The translations under genes and the position numbers were made by a program. The notes under the pieces were generated by a model. That model saw only the letters and a program-made list of their open reading frames with translations, did no database searches and had not been told where the DNA came from. A stretch of DNA of 64,000 bases from JAOZHU01 sp964632845 (GTDB lineage Archaea; Thermoproteota; Bathyarchaeia; Bathyarchaeales; Bathycorpusculaceae): NCBI GenBank assembly GCA_964632845.1, contig CAZWDU010000003.1, positions 1-64,000 of the forward strand, written 5' to 3'. Shown here piece after piece: positions 1 through 8,027 of this stretch. Numbering within the stretch: the stretch's first letter is position 1; each line of letters opens with the position of its first letter.

Positions 1-177
1 GAGGTTTCCGCTTTTTTTGCGACAGCAACAACTGAGTGGATCGCAGCCAACAAAGGCGCCCAGCTCATCGGTTTGATAGCTCATGAATACGGCTATTCGC
101 TGGAGTACATCGCGGGGTTGACTCCTTTCCAGCAGAGTTTCTTGGCGTGTTGGCTGGATTGGGCTAAACAGAAGTGA
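1..177 (+). CDS. C-terminal fragment of a viral protein, possibly a tail assembly chaperone
   Basis: An open frame enters from the left edge and ends with TGA at 175-177, giving the last 58 residues of a protein. The visible part is acidic-aromatic and helical, with several Trp residues near its end. It stops seven bases before the tape measure gene. In tailed viruses the gene just before the tape measure usually encodes the tail assembly chaperone, and the size and position fit. That role is inferred from position only; I recognise no motif. The start lies outside the window. Confidence 0.55.
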   Translation, partial: EVSAFFATATTEWIAANKGAQLIGLIAHEYGYSLEYIAGLTPFQQSFLACWLDWAKQK

Positions 178-183
178 ACGGGA

Positions 184-1272
184 ATGAGCGAAATCAACGT
201 ACTCTTGAAGGCTACGGATGAGGCAAGCAAAACCATAGCGGACGCTGGAAACAAGATAAACGGAAGCCTAAAAGAGGTCGAGGACGCTGGCAAACGAGTA
301 ACACAAGTGCAAAGGCAAAGCCAGGCAAGCACTAAGGACCTTGCGTTGGGCTTTAACAACTTAGCTACAAGCGCGTTCAGCTTGTACGATGCCGTTGACA
401 GAGTGCAGGACATGCAGGTTTCGCTTGACCGAGCGAACTTGCAGGTTAAGAGCAGCCTGAACAGCGTTGAAGACGCTCAGAGACGATTGAATGTTGCTGT
501 TGAAAAGTATGGGGCAGATAGCGACCAGGCAAAAGCGGCAGCGGACGATCTGCAAATCGCTCAGGATCGTTATGCTGTTGCGGTTGAACGGGCTGAAGTC
601 GTGCAGGGAAACATGAACGAGGCTATGCTGCGGAGCGCCTTGCAGGTTATTCCTACGACCATTTCGATGGTTGACAGTTTCAGCCGTGTTTGGAAGAACT
701 TTCCCGACGTCACTGGCATGTTAAGCAATGTTTCGAGCAGAATTGGCAGTGTCGGCATAAGCGCGAAGACCGCGGCTCTCGGTGTTGGTGCTTTCATTGG
801 TGGCTTTTTGGCAGGTGACGCATTGTTAAAGGCTCTTCCCGAAAACTTGCGTGGAATTGCTTCAGCATTGATGGCTGGAATCGCCGCCGTGGTCGCTGCC
901 ACTGTGGCGTGGATGGCGTTTCAGGGAACGGTAACGCTTGGTGTGGCTGTGCCTGTGATTTTGGCTGCCGTTGGAGCCGGAATAGCAGGGATAAAGGGAC
1001 TCATAGGGCTTGCTGAAGGAGGCATAGTCACCAAGCCTACATTAGCCTTGATAGGTGAAGCTGGAGCAGAAGCGGTTATTCCGCTAAACAAAATGGAGAG
1101 CACTTCGGGCGCATCGTCCCAGACTTTGGTTTTGGCGCCAACCTTCAACTTTCCAGAAGGCACCGTGAAGGAAAATCAAGACCCACGGGAATTCGCGGAA
1201 GCAGTTTACGAGCACTTGAGCCGAATCGTGCGCTCTGATCTTAAGGCTCAGACGTTTTTCGTGCCGAGGTGA
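184..1272 (+). CDS. Tail tape measure protein
   Basis: 362 residues. The first 145 or so are charged and heptad-like, as expected for a coiled coil. The middle (about 190-275) is rich in Gly and Ala and hydrophobic. Residues about 277-305 hold the signature AEGGIVTKPTLALIGEAG, continuing into EAVIPL, which is typical of tape measure C-termini in siphovirus- and myovirus-like particles. The protein sets tail length and is threaded inside the tail tube. At 362 residues it is short; at about 1.5 angstrom per residue the tail would be roughly 50-55 nm (inference). The next gene begins six bases after this stop. Confidence 0.88.
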   Translation: MSEINVLLKATDEASKTIADAGNKINGSLKEVEDAGKRVTQVQRQSQASTKDLALGFNNLATSAFSLYDAVDRVQDMQVSLDRANLQVKSSLNSVEDAQRRLNVAVEKYGADSDQAKAAADDLQIAQDRYAVAVERAEVVQGNMNEAMLRSALQVIPTTISMVDSFSRVWKNFPDVTGMLSNVSSRIGSVGISAKTAALGVGAFIGGFLAGDALLKALPENLRGIASALMAGIAAVVAATVAWMAFQGTVTLGVAVPVILAAVGAGIAGIKGLIGLAEGGIVTKPTLALIGEAGAEAVIPLNKMESTSGASSQTLVLAPTFNFPEGTVKENQDPREFAEAVYEHLSRIVRSDLKAQTFFVPR

Positions 1273-1277
1273 CAGTA

Positions 1278-2078
1278 GTGACAGTGACGCTTGGTGATCT
1301 GAATCTCGGGGTCGTTAATGGGCTTAGTTTTTCGGACAGGAAGAGGCTTGCTGATGTTGATCTTCCAACTGCGCGTGGTTCCAGCAGCCAAGATTTGGGC
1401 GAGCTTGCCACGACCATAGAGCTCTCTGGAATACTGCGAGGAACCAGTCGGTTTGATGATTTCAGGCAGCTTCAGCGTTACAAGCGCCTTGGAAACAGCT
1501 TGAAACTGGATTCTGACGCAGTGAAGACGATTGTTTTTGTTAAAGAGGTAAAGCTTGGTAAGGTTAGCGTGAACGTTCTTCGCTATAGTCTCTCGCTGAA
1601 GGAAAGTCTTTTTAAACAGGTAAACTCGTGCGACAGCATAACAAGCTGGTCTACCTCGACGGTGGACGCTATTCTTAGCGTAGTTGCGAGTTCGCCGACT
1701 CCGCTTGAAGGGGTAGGCTGCATAAAGGTCAGTCACGATGCTGAAGCAGCTGAAGAAGTGAACCTGACCTATGAACCCGTTGACATCCTCGACCTTGAAG
1801 ATTTCGATTGGCTAAGCTTCGCATGGCTCATGGACAATATCTCAGAAATCAGCACTGCTGTTCTTACAGTTTCTGAAGGGTTAAACAATTCTACTTTTGA
1901 TTTTTCGGGGTTTTTAACCGAGGCTGAGGAGTGGCTTAGGCTTCGAATCCACAAGACCTCATTCACCAATTACGGAGCGTTGGATTGGGGAAAAATCGAC
2001 AAAATCAAGTTCGCAGTAACCAAGTCCCAAGCTCAAAACTACTTTTTTACGGTTGACGATTTGGGAGGTTTCGAGTGA
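1278..2078 (+). CDS. Distal tail protein-like virion component
   Basis: 266 residues, lying between the tape measure and the tail hub, where tailed viruses encode the distal tail (Dit) protein that joins tube to baseplate. The N-terminal part resembles Dit in outline: a short beta-rich start, then a Ser/Asp-rich segment containing TARGSSSQDLGELATTIEL. The C-terminal half is acidic and beta-rich, possibly a carbohydrate-binding extension. I chose GTG at 1278 because GAGGTGA (1266-1272) sits five bases upstream; a GTG at 1269 would lie inside that site. The call rests mainly on gene order and general likeness. The stop overlaps the next start. Confidence 0.6.
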   Translation: MTVTLGDLNLGVVNGLSFSDRKRLADVDLPTARGSSSQDLGELATTIELSGILRGTSRFDDFRQLQRYKRLGNSLKLDSDAVKTIVFVKEVKLGKVSVNVLRYSLSLKESLFKQVNSCDSITSWSTSTVDAILSVVASSPTPLEGVGCIKVSHDAEAAEEVNLTYEPVDILDLEDFDWLSFAWLMDNISEISTAVLTVSEGLNNSTFDFSGFLTEAEEWLRLRIHKTSFTNYGALDWGKIDKIKFAVTKSQAQNYFFTVDDLGGFE

Positions 2079-4177
2079 TGAGCGAGTACAAGAACGTGCT
2101 TTTCAAAGACTCATTCATCGGCACGTCGGGCTATCCTCCTGACAGGGGTAAGTGGTTCGCATTTCTCACTCGAGAAAACGGCAGCGTAGAGTTTACAGAT
2201 GGCGTGATTGAGCCTACGGTGAATGGTTGCAGGTTTCTTGCAGCGGTGGATTCTAACGGTTGGGGCGGCTTGAATCTCATGAGCCGAGCAGAGTTCAAGG
2301 TGCCTTTCAAAATCCGCGTAGCCATCAAGCCCGTCGACTTCGGCTTTTACTCCTATCTCCTTTCGCCTGATGTGCGTGACGGGCATTTCTTAGGAACCGA
2401 AGTCTATGGCATGTGGGTCGCCGTTGTCTACGGGACGACCGCTGATAACAAGTTCAAGTTTGTTGTCTCGCAGAACTACTCGCCCAAAACCAACACTTCC
2501 GCAGCTTCATGGTTGCTTGATACCGAGTACATCATAGAGATGGAAGTTACGCCTTACTCGGTTGACACTTCAAAGCTGCAAGTTGCGCTAACGATAAAGC
2601 TGTCTTCCGACGGCTCGATTGTTTGGCAAATAAGCGACTGGTGCGACCAAAGCCTATCAGAAACTCTCCGTTGCGCGTTCAGCGCCAAGGCTGATGCCTC
2701 TGACTCGATAGAGTTCTACGCTAAATCGCTGTTCGTTTTTGGAAACCAAAGCCGCAAAGCCAAAGCAATCGTGAGCGCTGTAACTGGAACCGATGAGCGC
2801 GTCATCACGGACGACGTGATGGATTTCAGAGTTTTGCTGCGAGACGGAAGTCACCCTCAGGCGACTTTAACCATCAAGAACGAGGGCAACAAATACTCTG
2901 AGCTAAGCGTCAAATCAGAGATTGAAATAAGAGCGGGAACCGAAGCGATCCTCTACCTGCTTTTCAGAGGCTACATTGAGGCTCCAGAGAGAACTTATCC
3001 GCCTTCACGGCTGAAGATTGAAAGCGGGAAAGGCTACGCCAAACGCTTGGACTTCCGAGAAGCCTACAACAAGGTTTTCATGAACAAGACCTGCGGCTTC
3101 ATAATCAAGGATTTAATAAAAACCTACTTCGAAGGCGTGTTCGCCTATGATAACGTTCTAGACGGCGTGGTGACTTCTGCAGAGTACAACGCAGCGACTG
3201 TTTCGAAGATCATTAAGGAGCTTGCCGATGCCAATGTTTTCGTTTGGGGCGTAGACTTCAACAAAACTGTCTACTTCTACCCCTTCAGCCTCGCCAGAAG
3301 CCAAAGCAGCATACCGTTCAAGAGCAAAAGCGACCAGTTCAACATCAGCAACCGAGACATCGACGAAGTCGTAAACTACGTACATCAAGTAGGAAAAACC
3401 GCCTCTGGAGCACCATACGAATACACCGCTAACAACACTACGAGCGAAACCAACTATTGGCGTCGGGACAAGACCTTCAAGGACATAAGCCTCTCCTCTC
3501 AGGCTGCCACCCAAGCTAAGGCTGAAGGCTTGCTTCAGAAGTACAAGGACCTCACCAAAGAAATCGCTCTCACGACCAAGAACATCGTGCCCATAGACCT
3601 GTACTGCCTGGCTACGATAACCAACACTGAAGTCGGGTTGAACGAGTATAATGGCGAAGTGAAAAGCGTAGAATACAGCTACTCGGCGAGGGGCGTCAAA
3701 ACAACGGTTCTGTTCCAGAATCGCGGGTTCAAGCTAGCTGATGCATTAGTCGCTTATCAAGAGGCTTTGTCGGCTAAGGACTCTGGATTAAACAATGCAC
3801 AGGGCACGGGAACAGGCGAAGAGGAAGAGCCGCCGACTGAAGAGGAATTCGGCTTCATAACGATAAGCTTGGAAGATGGTTTTCTTCACAGTTTGGAGCA
3901 GGCTCTTTTCGCAGATTCTCTGTTCTTGGATATTGAACAGTTGAGCCGTTCTGAGGAGAAACTGCACTGTAACGATGTCTCTGAAGCTTCGCTTGTTGAG
4001 GAGCGACGTCAGCTTGAGTTTAGCATGGTTGAATCGCTCTACGTGAATCACGGCGGCACAAAGCAGGTTGGGGAAACGTGCGTTTACATTGAAACTCGAG
4101 TCTTTAGCATGAACGAGAACTACGCTGGAGACGACGTTCCAAGCTTCCATGAGGTTTTGGAGATAACGAACGAGTGA
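2078..4177 (+). CDS. Tail hub protein with N-terminal lectin-like domain
   Basis: 699 residues. Residues 1-220 look like a concanavalin/LamG-type jelly roll (alternating beta strands, DRGKWFAF, GGLNLMSRAEF, a polar end around FVFGNQS). Residues about 225-560 resemble the baseplate hub family (gp27/Tal-like), with FRVLLRDGS, IEIRAGTEA, LLFRGYIEAPERTYPPSR and a helical stretch around ATVSKIIKELADANVFVW. Residues 600-699 form an acidic, Glu-rich tail after a TGTGEEEEPPTEEE linker. Such proteins close the tail tip and contact the cell surface. The ATG at 2078 overlaps the previous stop (GTGATG; GTG at 2075 is an alternative). Hub identity is fairly secure; the lectin part is inferred from pattern. 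Confidence 0.7.
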   Translation: MSEYKNVLFKDSFIGTSGYPPDRGKWFAFLTRENGSVEFTDGVIEPTVNGCRFLAAVDSNGWGGLNLMSRAEFKVPFKIRVAIKPVDFGFYSYLLSPDVRDGHFLGTEVYGMWVAVVYGTTADNKFKFVVSQNYSPKTNTSAASWLLDTEYIIEMEVTPYSVDTSKLQVALTIKLSSDGSIVWQISDWCDQSLSETLRCAFSAKADASDSIEFYAKSLFVFGNQSRKAKAIVSAVTGTDERVITDDVMDFRVLLRDGSHPQATLTIKNEGNKYSELSVKSEIEIRAGTEAILYLLFRGYIEAPERTYPPSRLKIESGKGYAKRLDFREAYNKVFMNKTCGFIIKDLIKTYFEGVFAYDNVLDGVVTSAEYNAATVSKIIKELADANVFVWGVDFNKTVYFYPFSLARSQSSIPFKSKSDQFNISNRDIDEVVNYVHQVGKTASGAPYEYTANNTTSETNYWRRDKTFKDISLSSQAATQAKAEGLLQKYKDLTKEIALTTKNIVPIDLYCLATITNTEVGLNEYNGEVKSVEYSYSARGVKTTVLFQNRGFKLADALVAYQEALSAKDSGLNNAQGTGTGEEEEPPTEEEFGFITISLEDGFLHSLEQALFADSLFLDIEQLSRSEEKLHCNDVSEASLVEERRQLEFSMVESLYVNHGGTKQVGETCVYIETRVFSMNENYAGDDVPSFHEVLEITNE

Positions 4178-4187
4178 AGGTGAAAGG

Positions 4188-4439
4188 ATGCCAGTTGAAA
4201 TTGTGAGGGGACAAGTCGGAACGGAGAACGTGTGGAACATTGGGCAAGAAGGCGGTTTCATCGCCTACATGCGTGGCAGCATAGGCGATTTGCCCGTTCG
4301 AGCAGAAGAAATGGTTCTGGCAGATGTCAAGATGCTTGATGATTCTTACGGTAGATCCGAGGAAGCACTTCAGGGCGAAGGAAAAGTCGGCGAGGACTCT
4401 GCGAGTTACGCGGAGTCTACGGTCATCATGAACTCTTAA
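4188..4439 (+). CDS. Small viral structural-region protein
   Basis: 83 residues, acidic and without Cys. GGTGA lies just before the ATG, and the gene sits 10 bases after the tail hub and 25 bases before the appendage gene, so it is part of the tail operon. I do not recognise the family. A minor baseplate component or chaperone for the appendage is possible but unsupported. Confidence 0.6.
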   Translation: MPVEIVRGQVGTENVWNIGQEGGFIAYMRGSIGDLPVRAEEMVLADVKMLDDSYGRSEEALQGEGKVGEDSASYAESTVIMNS

Positions 4440-4464
4440 CGGTAATGGAGGTGGAAAAGCAACA

Positions 4465-5127
4465 ATGGAATTACCGAGAAGACCCTTGACGGGGCTGGAA
4501 TACAACGAATTGAAGCGGAGAATCTGCCTCTCAAAGCAGAAAATCAAGGACCTTTTCAAGCGGAGAAACACGTTCGGAGACGTCATCAGAGTAACGGATG
4601 AGATTCTTGTTTACGAAGGCGACAAGCTGAAGTTTGCAAGCAAAGGCCACATTGTCAACCAAGGCTTAATTCACATGATAAACGCGCTTGCAGCGTCGCA
4701 AACGCCAACCTCAGGATACCCGTTCTATCTTTTCTCGCGGGACTGGACTGGACGAAATTACTCTTACATGAGGCTCGGCACAGGTGGCAACGTGACCACT
4801 GGATCAGTGACGGGTTTGACGACGCCTGTCGGCACTGGTCCCGACAGCCAAGCAGGCGCCACATCATCGCCTTCAGCAGGTACATACCGCGTGTCTTGGA
4901 CTGCTACGTGGAACGCTGGAACGTTAACGGCTATTACGGTTTCGGAGCTGGGCTTGTTCCTGTACTTGCAAACTGGTTTGCAGGGCTTCGGTTGGACGGG
5001 ATTCAACGGTGCTGGCACGGCTTTGTTCAGTCGTTTGAGCGCTGCGGACGGTGACTTCACAGCTTTCGTGGTTAACACCAACGTTCCGTTGACTATCGAG
5101 TGGCGACTGACGTTCACGTTCGCATAG
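4465..5127 (+). CDS. Tail appendage or fibre-like protein
   Basis: 220 residues. Residues 1-60 are charged and helical; the remainder is rich in Gly, Thr and Ser with beta strands, including YMRLGTGG, a TGSVTGLTTP segment, ITVSELGLFLY and a C-terminal LTIEWRLTFTF. The pattern of variable strands ending in 'SELGLF...LFSR...PLTIEWRLTF' is common in virion surface proteins at the end of tail modules. A strong GGAGGTGG (4446-4453) precedes the ATG. Binding to the host surface is inferred from composition and position. A probable terminator follows immediately. Confidence 0.55.
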   Translation: MELPRRPLTGLEYNELKRRICLSKQKIKDLFKRRNTFGDVIRVTDEILVYEGDKLKFASKGHIVNQGLIHMINALAASQTPTSGYPFYLFSRDWTGRNYSYMRLGTGGNVTTGSVTGLTTPVGTGPDSQAGATSSPSAGTYRVSWTATWNAGTLTAITVSELGLFLYLQTGLQGFGWTGFNGAGTALFSRLSAADGDFTAFVVNTNVPLTIEWRLTFTFA

Positions 5128-5158
5128 TTGAGTTTTCATTTCAACAGGCGCCTTTTTT
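5127..5158 (+). terminator. Hairpin plus T-run after the tail operon
   Basis: A GTTGA (5127-5131) and TCAAC (5141-5145) stem is followed by GGCGCC and six T residues (5153-5158). It lies directly behind the appendage gene and before a weaker ribosome site, so it could end the tail transcript. Archaeal termination needs mainly the T-run; the hairpin may be incidental. Confidence 0.4.
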
Positions 5159-5192
5159 GTGCGTCTAAAAAACATCGAGGGAAACAACAAGA

Positions 5193-5594
5193 ATGGTGAA
5201 AAAAAGTCTAAAGAAAACGTTGGAGTCGTTAAGCCCAGGGGACCTTATCTGCTGCGAATGGTGCGACGCCTCGGTTGGCAAGAGCTCAGGCTCTGGAGCA
5301 GCAATCGACGTGCCCGTGAAGAGTTGGGGCATATTTGTAGGCTTGTTTGGCGAGAAAACCAAGCACATTGTCCTTGCCCAGAACAGTTTTCGCTACGCTG
5401 ACGGCTTGTTCGATTTAGATTACACGGCTATTCCGCTTAGCTGGACGGCTGACATTACGGTTCTAATTAAGGAGCATATTCCAAAGCAGATCGCGGGTAA
5501 ACTCGTTAACAGTTTCTTGATGGGTGGGCATCGGTCTTTCAATCATCCGCGTACTTTTCAGAAGAGGTTGAGTACTCATGGCAGACCTGATTAA
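5193..5594 (+). CDS. Unknown viral protein
   Basis: 133 residues. Conserved-looking blocks are LSPGDLICCEWCDAS near residue 12, VKSWGIFVGLFGEKTKHIVLAQN in the middle (cited as two adjacent blocks, SWGIFVG and KHIVLAQN) and a basic C-terminus. Asp, Cys, Trp and His in these blocks could form an active site, but I cannot assign a fold. Its place between the tail genes and a holin-like protein would suit a lysis or egress role; that is inference. It overlaps the next gene by 17 bases. Confidence 0.6.
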   Translation: MVKKSLKKTLESLSPGDLICCEWCDASVGKSSGSGAAIDVPVKSWGIFVGLFGEKTKHIVLAQNSFRYADGLFDLDYTAIPLSWTADITVLIKEHIPKQIAGKLVNSFLMGGHRSFNHPRTFQKRLSTHGRPD

Positions 5595-5820
5595 GAGGGC
5601 TTTAACGAGAAGGCGGGTTCAGCGCGGAAGGATGGTTATCGAGGAGCCTAACGAGAAGCTTGTTTTGGGCGTGAAGTTTGCCATCGGCATGACCGCTTGC
5701 CTTTCCGCTTTGGAGGTTGCACACTTGGCGTTCCTGCATACGTGGAACAGCGAGGTGTTCGCTGCCATCTCAGGACTCAGCGGAACGGTCATTGGAATAT
5801 TTGTGGGGCAGAAATCATGA
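5578..5820 (+). CDS. Small two-helix membrane protein, holin-like
   Basis: 80 residues. A basic N-terminus (RRRVQRGR) is followed by two hydrophobic helices (about 29-50 and 56-76) joined by a short turn. GAGGTTGA lies upstream of the ATG. Size, topology and position near the end of the tail genes fit a holin, which would perforate the membrane before release. No family-specific motif is visible, so it may equally be another small membrane protein. Confidence 0.55.
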   Translation: MADLIKRALTRRRVQRGRMVIEEPNEKLVLGVKFAIGMTACLSALEVAHLAFLHTWNSEVFAAISGLSGTVIGIFVGQKS

Positions 5821-6122
5821 AGGCATTTGAGATCAGGGCTTCACTTACTAAGATACTCCAAAAACTGGATATTATTGATGCTAAGGTTTCAGCTACTCCT
5901 CAGGTGCAGGTTAAGGTTTCCGTGAGGTTTTTGCCTACGCTTAACGCTTTGAGAAGCCTTGGCAGACCTGCTGAAGCTTCAGAAATCGCTGGAGTCACGG
6001 GGAGAGCTCGCGCATGCGAAAGCAAGATTTTGAATGAACTCTTTACCTGCGGCGTTTTGACTAAGGAAAAACAAGGTCGTAAACGGCTTTTTTCGTTGAA
6101 GGAAAACGCGGAGAAAACGTAG
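5817..6122 (+). CDS. Winged-helix-like small protein
   Basis: 101 residues when started at the ATG at 5817, which overlaps the preceding stop as ATGA. Residues 40-95 look like a winged helix: LPTLNALRSLGRPAEASEIAG is a helix-turn-helix, and GVLTKEKQGRKRLFSL resembles the wing. The N-terminal 35 residues are helical. It lies directly before the terminase genes, so it might regulate them or act as a packaging accessory factor; neither is shown. Confidence 0.55.
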   Translation: MKAFEIRASLTKILQKLDIIDAKVSATPQVQVKVSVRFLPTLNALRSLGRPAEASEIAGVTGRARACESKILNELFTCGVLTKEKQGRKRLFSLKENAEKT

Positions 6123-6133
6123 GGGGGTAGGGG
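6118..6133 (+). repeat. Left arm of a perfect 16-base inverted repeat around the terminase genes
   Basis: The sequence CGTAGGGGGGTAGGGG occurs here and its exact reverse complement at 7906-7921. The two arms flank the terminase small and large subunit genes. This arm also supplies the G-rich ribosome binding site of the TTG start at 6134. The GC-rich run is unlike the neighbouring sequence. It could be a packaging recognition site, a structured leader or a recombination remnant. Confidence 0.7.
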
Positions 6134-6466
6134 TTGAGAAACATTAGAGTCAGACAAGTTTCTGTGGTTAAGCGTACCCGAGACCGCTTCCAAAGAGACA
6201 TGCAACAAATGAGGTTGAAGCTACTCCGTGATTTGGAAGACATGTTTAACATGTCGAAGGATTTCGCTCAAAGCAAATCTGACGATGTCAAGCCTAAGCA
6301 GAGGCAGATTTGGATTCGCATTATGGCTTACACTGGTCAAGTCATGAACAGCATCAGCAAGAGCTTTGACGAAGCCCAAGTGACGAAGGACCTTGAAAGG
6401 TTGGAGAAGATGATTAATGAAGCAGTGGCAGCAGAAAAAAGTGGAGCATCTGACGCAGCAAGCTAG
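6134..6466 (+). CDS. Putative terminase small subunit
   Basis: 110 residues, TTG start directly after a G-rich site. The protein is mostly charged helix, basic at the N-terminus (RQVSVVKRTRDRFQRD), with a long helix from about 55 to 105. Small terminase subunits are short helical DNA-binding proteins encoded just before the large subunit, and this gene overlaps the large subunit gene by 50 bases. The assignment is by position and composition; the usual N-terminal helix-turn-helix is not evident. Confidence 0.5.
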   Translation: MRNIRVRQVSVVKRTRDRFQRDMQQMRLKLLRDLEDMFNMSKDFAQSKSDDVKPKQRQIWIRIMAYTGQVMNSISKSFDEAQVTKDLERLEKMINEAVAAEKSGASDAAS

Positions 6467-7877
6467 GGGTCTTCTTCAAGCCCGACAGTTGCGGGTGCCT
6501 GAAGACTTCGCGGTTTTCAGCGAGAAATGGCTCGGAGAAAAGCTTTTTGACTATCAGCTTGAAGGCACCAAAATAATTGACGAGTACGATTCTAGCGCTC
6601 ACCGCTGGTCAAGGCAAAGCGGCAAGTCTCACACCGTTGCCAAGAAGCTGCTGCATTTGGCGTTGAAGCATGCTGGTTGGCAGATCGCGGTTATAGGCCC
6701 CAGTTGGCGGCAGACAAAGATCACAATACGGAAAATTAACGGTTTCTTGCCCAAGCTTCCTCGGGGCTTGTACCGTAAACCTCAAGCTACAATGGTTAAC
6801 TTATCCAATGGCAGTCTAATTCAGGCTTTTCCCTGCAACCCAGACACCATCAGAGGCTTCACGCTGCATGTCGTTTACGCTGATGAGTACAATTACATTC
6901 CCAATGATCAGGAGCTCTACGACGCCATTGTGTTTACTTTGTCCACGACTAACGGCAAGTTCATCTGTACGAGCACTCCTGGCAGAAGCGACAGCATGTT
7001 TTGGCGTTTTTTCAATCGTCCTCAGTACGCGCATTTTGGCAAGAGCCACGTTACCTGCGAGGAGGCTTTGGAGCCTAACGGTCCTCTGAAAAAGCGCAAG
7101 TTCGACCAGTTGAAGGTGGAGTATGCGGATGATCAGTTTCGTTGGCAGCGGGAGATGATGGCTGAATGGGCTGAGGATGAAGCGGTCTGGCTAACGTTGA
7201 GTTTGATTACAAAGTGTCAGGATACGGAGCTTGAGGCGTGGGATGCAGATTCGATTCATCAGGGACGCTTTTTCGGCGGCTTAGATTTCGGGAAGGAAAG
7301 GGACTACAGCGCTTTCGTCGTGATTGAAGAAGTTGACGGCAAATTCAAGCTTAGGCACGTGAAGGTCTGGCCTTTAGGTACAAAGTATGCGACGGTGATC
7401 GGCTATGTAAAAACGATTACGGATCGTTGGCAGGGCTTTGAGAAGATCAAGGCTGACGTTACAGGCGTTGGCAACTACATTGTTGAAGACATGACCAACG
7501 GGGGCATCGACGATGTGGAAGGCGTGCTTTTCACCGTTGCCAGAAAACAGGAGATGGCGAGTTTGCTGAAGCAGCGTATGCTTAGCGGCGCTTTTTCTTA
7601 TCCTTACTTGGATATTCAGGTTTCGCCGTCTAAGAAGCTGAATTTTTCTGTGGAGTTGAACGTTGAACGCATGGAGTTGAGGAAGGATGGGACTTACCGC
7701 TTTTACCATCCTGAGAATCAGCATGATGACGTTTGGTGGGCTACGGCACTTGCGATTTTTGCGAGTGTTGAAACTTCTCCTGAGCCGTTTTTGGCAGTGA
7801 TTCCTCGTCGGGTTAACAAGCTTGTGAGGGTTCGCAAGGAATTGGCGAAGCGCAAGGTGATAACAGATGGCAGGTAG
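6417..7877 (+). CDS. terL: Terminase large subunit
   Basis: 486 residues, normal length. The ATPase domain shows Walker A RQSGKS (about 66-71), Walker B VVYADE (about 152-157) and the coupling motif CTSTPG (about 184-189). The RNase H-like nuclease starts at GLDFGKERDYSAFVVIE (about 288-304), with further acidic positions in KADVTGVG and NQHDDVWWATALA near residue 440. It pumps viral DNA into the capsid and cuts the concatemer. All catalytic blocks appear intact. The gene lies after the tail genes rather than before the capsid genes, so the module order is permuted relative to the common one. A probable terminator follows. Confidence 0.93.
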   Translation: MKQWQQKKVEHLTQQARGLLQARQLRVPEDFAVFSEKWLGEKLFDYQLEGTKIIDEYDSSAHRWSRQSGKSHTVAKKLLHLALKHAGWQIAVIGPSWRQTKITIRKINGFLPKLPRGLYRKPQATMVNLSNGSLIQAFPCNPDTIRGFTLHVVYADEYNYIPNDQELYDAIVFTLSTTNGKFICTSTPGRSDSMFWRFFNRPQYAHFGKSHVTCEEALEPNGPLKKRKFDQLKVEYADDQFRWQREMMAEWAEDEAVWLTLSLITKCQDTELEAWDADSIHQGRFFGGLDFGKERDYSAFVVIEEVDGKFKLRHVKVWPLGTKYATVIGYVKTITDRWQGFEKIKADVTGVGNYIVEDMTNGGIDDVEGVLFTVARKQEMASLLKQRMLSGAFSYPYLDIQVSPSKKLNFSVELNVERMELRKDGTYRFYHPENQHDDVWWATALAIFASVETSPEPFLAVIPRRVNKLVRVRKELAKRKVITDGR

Positions 7878-7905
7878 AATCTTGTCCGATTCTAATTTCA
7901 AGGAG

Positions 7906-7921
7906 CCCCTACCCCCCTACG
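7906..7921 (-). repeat. Right arm of the 16-base inverted repeat
   Basis: On the + strand this reads CCCCTACCCCCCTACG, the exact reverse complement of 6118-6133. It lies 28 bases after the terminase large subunit stop. The same C-run pairs locally with AGGGG at 7930-7934, so this arm also forms part of a likely terminator. Confidence 0.7.
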
Positions 7922-7939
7922 ATTTTTACAGGGGTTTTT
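7906..7939 (+). terminator. Terminator after the terminase gene
   Basis: CCCCT (7906-7910) can pair with AGGGG (7930-7934), followed by five T residues (7935-7939). It closes the terminase transcript; the next gene has its own AT-rich upstream segment (CTTAAAT near 7990). Confidence 0.5.
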
Positions 7940-8027
7940 CACTTTGCTTAACCTCTCCACAGTTTAGCCTGACTGTTTCAACTCGATTCTTAAATTCTGC
8001 TAGTTACAGAACCAAGAAGGTCTGCGT

